DNA from: Peredibacter sp045999315
GTDB lineage: Bacteria > Bdellovibrionota > Bacteriovoracia > Bacteriovoracales > Bacteriovoracaceae
Assembly (NCBI RefSeq): GCF_045999315.1
Contig: NZ_CP174607.1
Span: 1,178,001 to 1,242,000, forward strand
Direction: 5' to 3'
DNA: 64,000 nt
Shown here: piece by piece, positions 34,958 through 42,397 of the stretch
Layout of the letters: each line of letters starts with the position of its first letter
How positions within the stretch are numbered: position 1 is the first letter of the stretch
The notes under the pieces: model-generated
Databases searched by the model: none
What the model was told of the DNA's origin: nothing
What the model saw: the letters and a program-made list of their open reading frames with translations, nothing else
Position numbers and translations under genes: made by a program

Positions 34958-37566
34958 TTAAGAGCTCCTTCGATGGCCTTGATAAGTTCCTGAGTCTTTG
35001 CAGCGTCACCTGAACCTTGAGCGTTGTCCGGCTTACCACCGCCACGACCATTCACGATTGGCATTACACTTTTCAGAATGTCGGAACAGTTAACCGAAGA
35101 GTTCGCACGATTGGTCTTCATAATGAATGAAACCTTGTCGCCTTCAATTGCGTAAAGGAACAACACGCCTTGAGGGAACTTCTCAACGAAGATGTCACCC
35201 AGTTTTCTCATGTTACCCTGGTCAGCAGAGGCGGCCTTCGCAATTGTAAGAGTCAGTCCACCTTTAATATCTTGTTTGTCTTTAAAGAGGTTCTGAGACT
35301 CAAAGCTTTGAACTTTATCGTTCAATGTTTCAATCTGTTTAGATTTATCTTTAACGTCCGCGAATAGAGCAGTTAGTTTCTCTAGCACTCGTTCTTCTTT
35401 CACCGCGAAGTTCTTCTCAACTTCGGCAAGAATCTTAGAACGGTTCAGAAGATAGTTAATCGCAGTCGTTGAAGTGATCGCCTCAATACGACGAACACCT
35501 GAAGCAAGAGAAGTTTCAACGATGATTTTGAAGAGACCAATTTCACCAGTGTTCGAAACGTGAGTACCTCCGCAAAGCTCAACTGAGAAATCTCCCATTT
35601 GAAGCACGCGTACTTCATCACCATACTTCTCACCGAAAAGTGCCATCGCACCTTTCTTCGTCGCTTCGTCTTTCGACATATGGCTGGCCGTAACTTTTAA
35701 TGATGAAGCAACTGCTGAGTTCACGAGTTCTTCAACTTGTAGAAGTTCTTCTGGTTTAAGAGCTTCGTTGTGAGTGAAGTCAAAACGTAGACGATCCGGA
35801 CCTACTGAAGACCCTGCTTGTTTTACGTGAGGCCCTAGAACCTTAATCAAGGCAGATTGAAGTAAGTGGGTCGCAGAGTGGTTACGTTTTGTAAGCTCGC
35901 GCTCCTCGTGATTTACTTTAAGTGTATAGCTTTCACCAACTACCAGAGCGTCAGCATCTGAAGAGATGTGAACGTGAAGACCATCAACTGGCTTTTGCGT
36001 ATCAGTGATGGTGGCAAGTTTACCTTCTTTCGAATCAATCTCACCTTTATCTCCAACCTGACCACCGCCTTCGCCGTAGAAAGGAGTTTTATCGAACACG
36101 AGATAGAACTGACCGTCGATTTCTTCTTTTGCGAGAAGTTTCGCGTTACCAGTTACTTCTTCGTAGCCCGTGAAGTTCGTCGCACCAAATTTTTCTTTGA
36201 TGCCGTAGAAAACTTTTACATTATCTTCTTGAACTTTAAATTTAGAGCTCTTCTTTGAAAGTTCTTTTTGTTTTGCCATTGCTTCTTCGAAACCTTTGCT
36301 GTCTAGCTCAAGGTTCTTTTCACGCAGGATCACTTCAGTTAGATCAAGTGGGAAACCGAATGTGTCGTAAAGCTTGAAGGCAACGTCCCCTGGAAGTTTT
36401 TGGCCGGCCTTAAGTTTGCCAAGCTCTTCATTAATGAGAGCAAGACCCGTATCAAGTGTCTTACGGAATTTTTCTTCTTCAAGTTTTAGAAGTTTTTCTG
36501 CAAGAGCGGCGTTGTGAGCGTTATCTGGATATTCTTCACCCAGAGACTCGACAACAGCTGGAACGAGTTTATAGAAAGAAATGTCTTTCAAACCAAGAAG
36601 TGAAAGGTGACGAACAGCTCGACGAATAATACGACGAAGAACATAACCGCGACCATCATTGGATGGAATAACACCATCAGTGATAAGCATCGTACAAGAA
36701 CGAATGTGGTCGGCCACCACACGGAATGAAGCTTTTTCATCTTCAGACTTCGTAGTGTAGTAGTCTTTGCCTGTTAGTTTACCAATCGCTTTCATGATTG
36801 GTTCAAAGATATCTGTATCGTAGTTGAAGTATTTACCTTGAAGAACTGCGGCCACACGCTCTAGACCCGCACCTGTATCAACTGATGGTTTTGGAAGAGG
36901 CTTGCGCTTAATCTCGTTACCATCTTTGTATTTTTCAAATTGCATGAATACAAGGTTCCAGATTTCAACGTAGCGACCTTCATCATCAATTTCCTGATGA
37001 CCGGCCGGAACACCTGTAGAACGAGCAGGACCGTGATCATAGAAAATTTCTGTACAAGGACCACAAGGGCCAACGTCACCCATTTCCCAGAAGTTTGATT
37101 TATCACCCAGTTTGAAAATACGCTCACGAGGAACACCCATATCTTTGTTCCAGATCTCAAGTGCTTCATCATCTGAGTCGTGAACAGTCACAAGAAGTTT
37201 GTCCTTAGGAATTTTCAGATCAACTGTGAGAAGTTCCCAAGCAAACTTGATGGCGTCTTTTTTAAAATAATCACCGAAAGAAAAGTTACCAAGCATTTCA
37301 AAGAATGTGTGGTGACGGGCCGTGAAGCCCACGTTTTCTAGATCGTTATGTTTACCACCAGCGCGAACACATTTTTGAATGGTCACAGCACGACGGTGTG
37401 AAGGAACCGCTTTACCCGTGAAGTAATCCTTGAATTGGTTCATTCCCGCGTTGGCGAAAAGAATAGTTGGATCATTATGGGGAGCAAGGCTAGATGACTT
37501 GTGTTTGTCGTGGCCATTCCGGATGAAATAATTTGAAAAAGCATTACGGATTTCTTGGGCGCGCAT
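34954..37566 (-). CDS. alaS: Alanyl-tRNA synthetase
   Basis: 870 residues. Class II catalytic domain (IRNAFSNYFIRNGHDKHKSSSLAPHNDPTILFANAGMNQF, motif 1 and 2 areas), tRNA-recognition region, editing domain with HSATHLLQSAL (the HxxxH zinc motif) and CGGTHVSNTGEI near residue 665 (the C/H half), and the C-terminal C-Ala domain (VNGRGGGKPDNAQGSG). The catalytic and editing signatures are all present, so it should be the functional housekeeping enzyme. The peptide-binding gene is translationally coupled downstream. Confidence 0.97.
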   Translation of the reverse strand: MRAQEIRNAFSNYFIRNGHDKHKSSSLAPHNDPTILFANAGMNQFKDYFTGKAVPSHRRAVTIQKCVRAGGKHNDLENVGFTARHHTFFEMLGNFSFGDYFKKDAIKFAWELLTVDLKIPKDKLLVTVHDSDDEALEIWNKDMGVPRERIFKLGDKSNFWEMGDVGPCGPCTEIFYDHGPARSTGVPAGHQEIDDEGRYVEIWNLVFMQFEKYKDGNEIKRKPLPKPSVDTGAGLERVAAVLQGKYFNYDTDIFEPIMKAIGKLTGKDYYTTKSEDEKASFRVVADHIRSCTMLITDGVIPSNDGRGYVLRRIIRRAVRHLSLLGLKDISFYKLVPAVVESLGEEYPDNAHNAALAEKLLKLEEEKFRKTLDTGLALINEELGKLKAGQKLPGDVAFKLYDTFGFPLDLTEVILREKNLELDSKGFEEAMAKQKELSKKSSKFKVQEDNVKVFYGIKEKFGATNFTGYEEVTGNAKLLAKEEIDGQFYLVFDKTPFYGEGGGQVGDKGEIDSKEGKLATITDTQKPVDGLHVHISSDADALVVGESYTLKVNHEERELTKRNHSATHLLQSALIKVLGPHVKQAGSSVGPDRLRFDFTHNEALKPEELLQVEELVNSAVASSLKVTASHMSKDEATKKGAMALFGEKYGDEVRVLQMGDFSVELCGGTHVSNTGEIGLFKIIVETSLASGVRRIEAITSTTAINYLLNRSKILAEVEKNFAVKEERVLEKLTALFADVKDKSKQIETLNDKVQSFESQNLFKDKQDIKGGLTLTIAKAASADQGNMRKLGDIFVEKFPQGVLFLYAIEGDKVSFIMKTNRANSSVNCSDILKSVMPIVNGRGGGKPDNAQGSGDAAKTQELIKAIEGALK

Positions 37567-37631
37567 AGGGTCCTCTTGAGAGTTAAAAAGTGCCCAAAAA
37601 GGATATCACGAGTGCGGCGTGCCAAGAGAGG

Positions 37632-37662
37632 AAAAAAAGGTGCCGGTTTTTTAGGCCGGCAC
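37632..37662 (-). terminator. Rho-independent terminator of the 198-residue secreted-protein gene
   Basis: Minus-strand stem GTGCCGG (37662-37656) with CCGGCAC (37646-37640), 9-base loop, then seven Ts (37638-37632). Begins 6 bases after the stop at 37669. Confidence 0.85.
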
Positions 37663-37668
37663 TCTGGC

Positions 37669-38265
37669 TTACTTAATAGTGATTTTAAGTGCGTTCACGA
37701 TGGTTGTGGCCGGACGGTATTGGATATCTTCTACACAACCCGGTTGTGGTTGACCCGATTCTCCTACTGGGCACAGGCGTGAATTACGAACGTCCACGAC
37801 TTGAATGGTACGAGGTTCTTTCTTGGCAGTTAGCTGAAGGTGTTTTTGTACAAAGGCCTTACGAGCACGGAATTTTCTCCCTGAGAAATCCCAGAGACTA
37901 GTGTTCGCCGCCAGTCTGGCGATGTCTGCTTCCGGAAACTTGGCCGTATCCAGATAAAAATAAGTCCAGGCACGACCACGATTTTCGTGATGTGGATGAA
38001 TTCCATCTCGGTACTCCACTTCAACTTTTACTACCGCCTTACTTTCAAGCACGCGAGTTTCAGTACAGATCCGTGAGGCCTCGCCGTCTTCACGACAACC
38101 TGGGATGCGCACAACCTCAGTTCTAGTTGGAACTAACCAATAAGTGGCATCAGACAAACGAAAGTTGCTGTGTTCACGAGGAAGATCTTGAGAGTCACTA
38201 TAGACCTGAGCAAAAGCAGAAGTGACTGAGAGGGCAAGACCGAAGACCAAAGCGAGAGTTTTCAT
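37669..38265 (-). CDS. Secreted protein of unknown function
   Basis: 198 residues with a signal peptide (LALVFGLALSVTSAFAQ). Mature part has four cysteines (GCREDGEASRICTE and LCPVGESGQPQPGC), likely two disulphides, and beta-strand-rich segments. No family recognised. The ribosome site AGGAGAATC (38278-38270) sits in the 3' arm of a long hairpin with a perfect complement upstream (see the leader entry). Downstream of the lipoprotein gene on the same strand, possibly read through. Confidence 0.75.
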   Translation of the reverse strand: MKTLALVFGLALSVTSAFAQVYSDSQDLPREHSNFRLSDATYWLVPTRTEVVRIPGCREDGEASRICTETRVLESKAVVKVEVEYRDGIHPHHENRGRAWTYFYLDTAKFPEADIARLAANTSLWDFSGRKFRARKAFVQKHLQLTAKKEPRTIQVVDVRNSRLCPVGESGQPQPGCVEDIQYRPATTIVNALKITIK

Positions 38266-38322
38266 GAGAGATTCTCCTGTGGGGTTACTTCGAGATTGAA
38301 GTCAAAACCTTATAGGAGAATC
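38266..38322 (-). promoter_or_regulatory. Leader hairpin that sequesters the ribosome binding site of the gene at 37669-38265
   Basis: On the minus strand GATTCTCCT (38322-38314) is perfectly complementary to AGGAGAATC (38278-38270), which is the ribosome site 4 bases from the ATG. Inside, AACC...ACTTC (minus-strand GGTT/AACC and ACTTC/GAAGT, 38309-38283) pairs around a 6-base loop, so a ~53-base extended hairpin is formed. The structure is read from complementarity alone. Confidence 0.6.
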
Positions 38323-38355
38323 AGTTCTTAGGTGTAAATGAGTGGAGAGTCAGAC

Positions 38356-39132
38356 TTACAGTTTAAACCCTTGAGCATCAGTTGATTCTTGTTGCATGGC
38401 CGCATCGTAAGAAACGTCTGAAGGTGCGTCACCGAAGCTACCAACTTCAACATTGTTGTTCTGAGCAAGAGTTTCTTGAGTTTGCTGCTGTTCAACAGCA
38501 GGAGTTTCAGTTGAGAAACGTAGACGCGTGCCTTCAAGTGGACCATTTGTAAGAGTAACCATATAAGCATGCTGATCAACTTGATACATCATGCCCGAAT
38601 ATTTTTCGCCATTCATGTCGTATTCAAATACGTTTCCAGTCATTTCTGAGAATGAAACTGAAACACCTTCACCGTTTGGTAGTGATACAGCTAGAGACTC
38701 AATCACGCCGTTATTTGAGGCAAGTGAACCTGAGAATTGAGTATTAGTTAGACCCTGTTGGTATTTCTTTGGATTAATAACTTCTACTAAAGTCAGAGTT
38801 AGATCGTCTTGAACTGCGGCCGCTTCTTCAACGATTTCAGCAGCAGTTGGAACGTAGTTAGATTCAGTTTTTGAAGCAGCAGCAACTACTGCAGCTTCAA
38901 CTTTTTGAGGCATTACTTTAGATGGAGTTAGTTTCTGCCAGTTAGATTCAGCGGCGATTTTACGACCTTCAATTGTCACACCGTAAACTTCGTCCAGACG
39001 CTTTACGAATTTAGCTTCTGAACCATTCAGGTGAGATTCTGAATTAATCACAACAGCGTTGTAACAACCAACAAGAACGAAAAGTCCTAAGGTAGCTAGT
39101 GCAATTGTCTTATTCTTTTTATTGAAGTTCAT
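38356..39132 (-). CDS. Lipoprotein of unknown function
   Basis: 258 residues starting at the ATG at 39132 (AAGGGGA at the right distance; longer in-frame starts up to 39273 lack a ribosome site and would bury the signal). Lipobox LVGC (C21) after NKKNKTIALATLGLF. The body shows Ala/Val/Glu-rich and Gln-rich low-complexity stretches and a central beta-rich domain (about 110-195: GVIESLAVSLPNGEGVSVSFSE, YSGMMYQVDQHAYMVTL). No known family. Its ribosome site is also inside a hairpin (39136-39169). Confidence 0.75.
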   Translation of the reverse strand: MNFNKKNKTIALATLGLFVLVGCYNAVVINSESHLNGSEAKFVKRLDEVYGVTIEGRKIAAESNWQKLTPSKVMPQKVEAAVVAAASKTESNYVPTAAEIVEEAAAVQDDLTLTLVEVINPKKYQQGLTNTQFSGSLASNNGVIESLAVSLPNGEGVSVSFSEMTGNVFEYDMNGEKYSGMMYQVDQHAYMVTLTNGPLEGTRLRFSTETPAVEQQQTQETLAQNNNVEVGSFGDAPSDVSYDAAMQQESTDAQGFKL

Positions 39133-39359
39133 AATCATTCCCCTTGCCCTTAATAGAGCAAGGTGAATGCCAAGTTTTACGGATCTAAGTACCTGTTTCC
39201 AGAATGAGAAGTGAAGAAAGTACATACACTGTCTAAAAGATAAACACATTTCGGGTGTCAAAAAATTCAACACCCTTTGAATTTATAGACCTGATGGCTT
39301 CAGGCCTGCCCATATTCCATTTAGACTTCCCATAAGTTCAAATCACAAAAGGGAAAATC
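39133..39359. other. Divergent intergenic region with two hairpins
   Basis: No coding frame is supported here. Minus-strand hairpin 39136-39169 (stem CCTTGC/GCAAGG plus CATTC/GAATG, 1-nt internal mismatch) overlaps the ribosome site of the lipoprotein gene. A second inverted repeat, GGGTGT/ACACCC (39253-39275 approximately), lies midway and could be a transcription-factor site or part of a promoter region. No consensus -35/-10 pair was found for either divergent gene. Confidence 0.45.
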
Positions 39360-39899
39360 ATGAAAGTATCATCACTTCTGGTTCTACTTACTCTTACTGT
39401 TTCATTTAATGCTTTTAGTGCGCTAGTACCACTTACAGATGATGAAATGAGTGAAGTAGGCGGCCCAATTATCGCTGATAATACACTTAGTGTAGAAGTT
39501 GAAAGAGCGATGATTGCAAGCTTTAAAGCTGGTGATGAAAATGCGGCCAAAACGATTGCTCATATTAACCGAATTGTAATGGCCGCTCGTACTGGAAGAC
39601 TTACACATGAAAGTGTTAACTCTGAATTCAACCGATTTATTAGAACATTGGATATGCTAGGTGTTCCTCTAAGCGTGATCAATGCTCAGGTGGAAAGAGG
39701 CCTTTATCTTCAGGAGCAAGCTGCTCGTCAGGCGGCCCTTGATGAATCTCGCCGTCTTATATTCCGCGCCCTCATGGGTAATTTGATTGAGTTTGGAAAT
39801 AAATACCGCAATCAGCAGCACAACCCTCAAATGGTTGTGGATTTCTCAAACATTATGATTAATTTCATCAATCAAAACGCATCGTTCGTTGGTAAGTAA
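39360..39899 (+). CDS. Small exported protein with an LTDDEMSEVGG motif
   Basis: 179 residues: signal peptide (VSSLLVLLTLTVSFNAFSA) immediately followed by LVPLTDDEMSEVGGPII, reminiscent of the 'LtDeELs.VtGQ' motif after the signal peptide in DUF6160-type proteins. The rest is mostly helical (about 45-170), with no cysteine. Ribosome site AAAGGGAAAATC. The next gene on the minus strand (recX) ends one base after this stop, so the two are tail-to-tail. Function unknown; the leader motif suggests a surface or exported product. Confidence 0.7.
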   Translation: MKVSSLLVLLTLTVSFNAFSALVPLTDDEMSEVGGPIIADNTLSVEVERAMIASFKAGDENAAKTIAHINRIVMAARTGRLTHESVNSEFNRFIRTLDMLGVPLSVINAQVERGLYLQEQAARQAALDESRRLIFRALMGNLIEFGNKYRNQQHNPQMVVDFSNIMINFINQNASFVGK

Positions 39900-40544
39900 T
39901 TATTCAAAGTCTGCGGTTGATTGGTTTCCGAAATACTGATTAATCGCTTTCTTCGCATCACTAAAATCATGACCCTTCGAGATGAGGAACCTTAAAACCT
40001 TGTCTCGAAGTTTTTGTTTCTCAAGCGGGTTAGTGGGAATGGCCTTAGAGCGAAGTTTTTTCGCCACAAGCTTTTCAATCGACTCTTCATCTGTGAAGCC
40101 CAGTTCTTGTTCCACCATACGAAACTCTTCTGAATTGAATTCTAGCTTCTCCTGAGCGCCTCTTCTGCGGATCTTGTCTTCAGATTCACCTTTCATCATC
40201 CATTTACGAATAAATAAACGGCGATAGCTTTCTTCACGAAGAAGTCCGCGCTCTTTGAGCTTCGGGATGACTTCGTCGATCATGTGCGGGAGATTTTGGG
40301 GCTTAGAGCGGAGTTTCTGACGAAGCTTGTACTCAGAGTAATCCTGGCGTGCGAGAAGATGAATGCAGTAGTTGTAAATCCTGCGTGCATCGCCGGCCTC
40401 TTCAGCGATAACTGAAGTGCCCTTAGCTTCTGAGATTTGTTTACGGAGTTGTTCTAGATCGGTCATCTTAAGCTTCACTTTGTTCTCTCCGCATCCTGCT
40501 TCGAGACCCTTCGGGCTGCTAATGCAGACAAGTTCGGCCATCAT
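39900..40544 (-). CDS. recX: RecA regulatory protein RecX
   Basis: Cytoplasmic modulator that limits RecA filament growth. 214 residues if started at 40544; the RecX repeats start with ARRIYNYCIHLLARQDYSEYKLRQKL, the RecX signature, followed by two more three-helix units (VIPKLKERGLLREESYRRLFIRKWM; KLRDKVLRFLISKGHDFSDAKKAINQ). An ATG at 40466 (MTDLEQLRKQ) would give 188 residues, nearer the family norm, so the start is uncertain. Downstream of recA on the same strand; the usual recA-recX pair, with a terminator between them. Confidence 0.9.
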   Translation of the reverse strand: MMAELVCISSPKGLEAGCGENKVKLKMTDLEQLRKQISEAKGTSVIAEEAGDARRIYNYCIHLLARQDYSEYKLRQKLRSKPQNLPHMIDEVIPKLKERGLLREESYRRLFIRKWMMKGESEDKIRRRGAQEKLEFNSEEFRMVEQELGFTDEESIEKLVAKKLRSKAIPTNPLEKQKLRDKVLRFLISKGHDFSDAKKAINQYFGNQSTADFE

Positions 40545-40569
40545 GGCCTCACTTTCTCTGGAGAAAGTA

Positions 40570-40593
40570 AAAGGGGCTCTTTCGAGCCCCTTT
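40570..40593 (-). terminator. Terminator/attenuator between recA and recX
   Basis: 10-bp stem AAAGGGGCTC (40570-40579) and GAGCCCCTTT (40584-40593), TTTC loop, followed on the minus strand by TTTTACTTTCTC. It lies 6 bases after the recA stop and ~26 bases before the first recX start; partial readthrough would set the RecX:RecA ratio. Confidence 0.7.
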
Positions 40594-40598
40594 ATTCT

Positions 40599-41702
40599 TT
40601 ATTGCTTAACTGTTTTTTTAGCAGGAGCTGCTTTCTCTTCTTTGATTTCACCAGTCGCCATATCAACGTTTGATGTATCACCTTTAGCGATTCCGTGCTT
40701 AGCAAGAACCTTCTGACGGATTTCGGCCATCATTTCAGGATTGTTTCTTAAGAACTCTTTTGAAGCTTCGCGACCCTGACCAACTTTTTGGTTGTTGTAA
40801 GAGTACCAAGCACCGGCTTTCTCTACGATGCCTTCATTAGCGGCAACATCAAGAAGATCGCCTTCTTTTGAGATACCAGCGCCGTACATGATGTCGAATT
40901 CAACTTCACGGAAAGGAGGAGCAACTTTGTTCTTAACGATTTTAACTTTTGTACGGTTACCGATAACTTCTTCACCGTCTTTAAGAGCACCAGTACGACG
41001 GATGTCCATACGAACTGAAGCGTAGAATTTAAGAGCGTTACCACCAGTCGTTGTTTCTGGGTTACCGAACATAACACCGATCTTCATACGAAGCTGGTTA
41101 ATGAAGATAACTGTACAGTTCGAACGAGCGATTGAACCAGTTAGCTTACGAAGAGCTTGGGACATAAGACGAGCTTGTAGACCCATGTGAGAGTCACCCA
41201 TGTCGCCTTCAAGTTCAGCTTTCGGAGTTAGAGCGGCAACTGAGTCTACGATAAGTAGGTTAACCGCGCCTGAACGAACAAGCATATCTGTGATTTCTAG
41301 AGCTTGTTCACCAGAATCTGGCTGAGAGATAAGAGTATTAGGGATATCAACACCAAGCTTAGCAGCGTAAACAGTATCAAGCGCATGCTCAGCATCGATG
41401 AAAGCAACAGTTCCACCAGCTTTCTGACATTCAGAAGCGATGTGAAGAGTTAGAGTTGTTTTACCAGAAGATTCAGGTCCGTAGATTTCGATGATACGGC
41501 CTTGAGGAATACCACCCACACCTAAAGCAAGGTCGATTCCTAGAGATCCAGTTGAGATCGCAGGAACTTTCTCAGCAGCTTCAGCAGTATCCAGGCGCAT
41601 GATCGCACCTTTACCGAATTGCTTTTCAATTGTTGAAAGCGCTAGGTCTAGAGCTTTCTTTTTGTTCGCAGCGTCTGTCGTGTTCACGTGATTCAATGAC
41701 AT
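40599..41702 (-). CDS. recA: DNA recombinase RecA
   Basis: 367 residues. DNA strand exchange and co-protease for the SOS response. Walker A GPESSGKTT (75-83), Walker B LLIVDSVAAL, the SPINLRMKIG-like NQLRMKIGVMFGNPETTTGGNALKFYAS loop (L2 region) and a C-terminal Lys/Ala-rich tail. GAGGGAG precedes the ATG. No clear SOS box is visible upstream. Confidence 0.98.
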   Translation of the reverse strand: MSLNHVNTTDAANKKKALDLALSTIEKQFGKGAIMRLDTAEAAEKVPAISTGSLGIDLALGVGGIPQGRIIEIYGPESSGKTTLTLHIASECQKAGGTVAFIDAEHALDTVYAAKLGVDIPNTLISQPDSGEQALEITDMLVRSGAVNLLIVDSVAALTPKAELEGDMGDSHMGLQARLMSQALRKLTGSIARSNCTVIFINQLRMKIGVMFGNPETTTGGNALKFYASVRMDIRRTGALKDGEEVIGNRTKVKIVKNKVAPPFREVEFDIMYGAGISKEGDLLDVAANEGIVEKAGAWYSYNNQKVGQGREASKEFLRNNPEMMAEIRQKVLAKHGIAKGDTSNVDMATGEIKEEKAAPAKKTVKQ

Positions 41703-41856
41703 GAGTTTCTCCCTCTAAATAACAGTTATGAAGGTGTGTGTTATACATTTGAAGCTAACATCGCCCTTCGTTTTCGACAACGCTTTTCCTGCAAATTTTA
41801 CGGAAAAATTACGGATAGTTAAGAATTTGAAATACTTAGCTTTTTAATGCCTTGAG
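41703..41856 (-). promoter_or_regulatory. recA upstream region
   Basis: 154 bases without a gene. A direct repeat TTACGG-N5-TTACGG (41798-41814) is present, but the palindromic TTAC-N3-GTAA pattern that I recall for the LexA box of Bdellovibrio is absent. No perfect -35/-10 pair is seen; TATAAC on the minus strand near the start of the leader (around 41741) is the best -10 candidate. Confidence 0.35.
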
Positions 41857-42336
41857 TTAAATAAATTTCTGGAGGATGAAGGTAAAAATTCCCGCATAAA
41901 TTCCACTCACAGCATCGTCAGTGATGGTTCCAAAACCATGTTTCATACGATCGAAATAAGAGGCGGGCCAGATTTTTACAATGTCGAAGAAACGAAAACT
42001 TCCGAAGACAAGAAAGAGGGTAGGAAAGTCGACTGTCATGGCGAAGGCCCAAGTGATGAGCATGCCAATCACTTCATCAATCACAATCCATTGTGGGTCA
42101 TGCAGGTGATACTTTTGTTGCACCTTCTCTGTCACCACGACCGCGGCCACAAAAAGTGTAGCAATGAGTGCGATCAAACTATAAATGTTTATTTGTAGGT
42201 AATGAAGGAGATAAATTAAGGGAATCGTTGCTAAGCTTCCAATAGTCCCTGGGGCCTTTGGAGATTTTCCGGTGTAAAACCAAGATAAGAAGAGGACTGT
42301 CGGAATGGAAGGGCCCTGAATTTTTTGCTCTTTCAT
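41857..42336 (-). CDS. pgpA: Phosphatidylglycerophosphatase A
   Basis: 159 residues, four membrane helices. Removes the phosphate of phosphatidylglycerophosphate to give phosphatidylglycerol. Family motifs: GKSPKAPGTIGSLATIP (about 22-38), WIVIDEVIGMLITWA (about 84-98, the acidic active-site segment), FRFFDIVKIWPASYFDRMKHGFGTITDDAVSGIYAG (about 111-147). It stands alone between recA and the RelA/SpoT-like gene, which is divergent. Confidence 0.95.
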   Translation of the reverse strand: MKEQKIQGPSIPTVLFLSWFYTGKSPKAPGTIGSLATIPLIYLLHYLQINIYSLIALIATLFVAAVVVTEKVQQKYHLHDPQWIVIDEVIGMLITWAFAMTVDFPTLFLVFGSFRFFDIVKIWPASYFDRMKHGFGTITDDAVSGIYAGIFTFILQKFI

Positions 42337-42397
42337 AATATTTACGTTAGTTTGCCTTTTCTAAAACTTTAAACGTGATTCGAGAGATTGGCAAAAT

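Noticed and set aside
39133..39273. Longer N-terminus of the lipoprotein starting at 39273
   Set aside because: The added 47 residues bury the signal peptide, and the ATG at 39132 has a good ribosome site.
41703..41856. LexA/SOS box upstream of recA
   Set aside because: No TTAC-N3-GTAA palindrome or CTG-type box is found; only the direct repeat TTACGG-N5-TTACGG.
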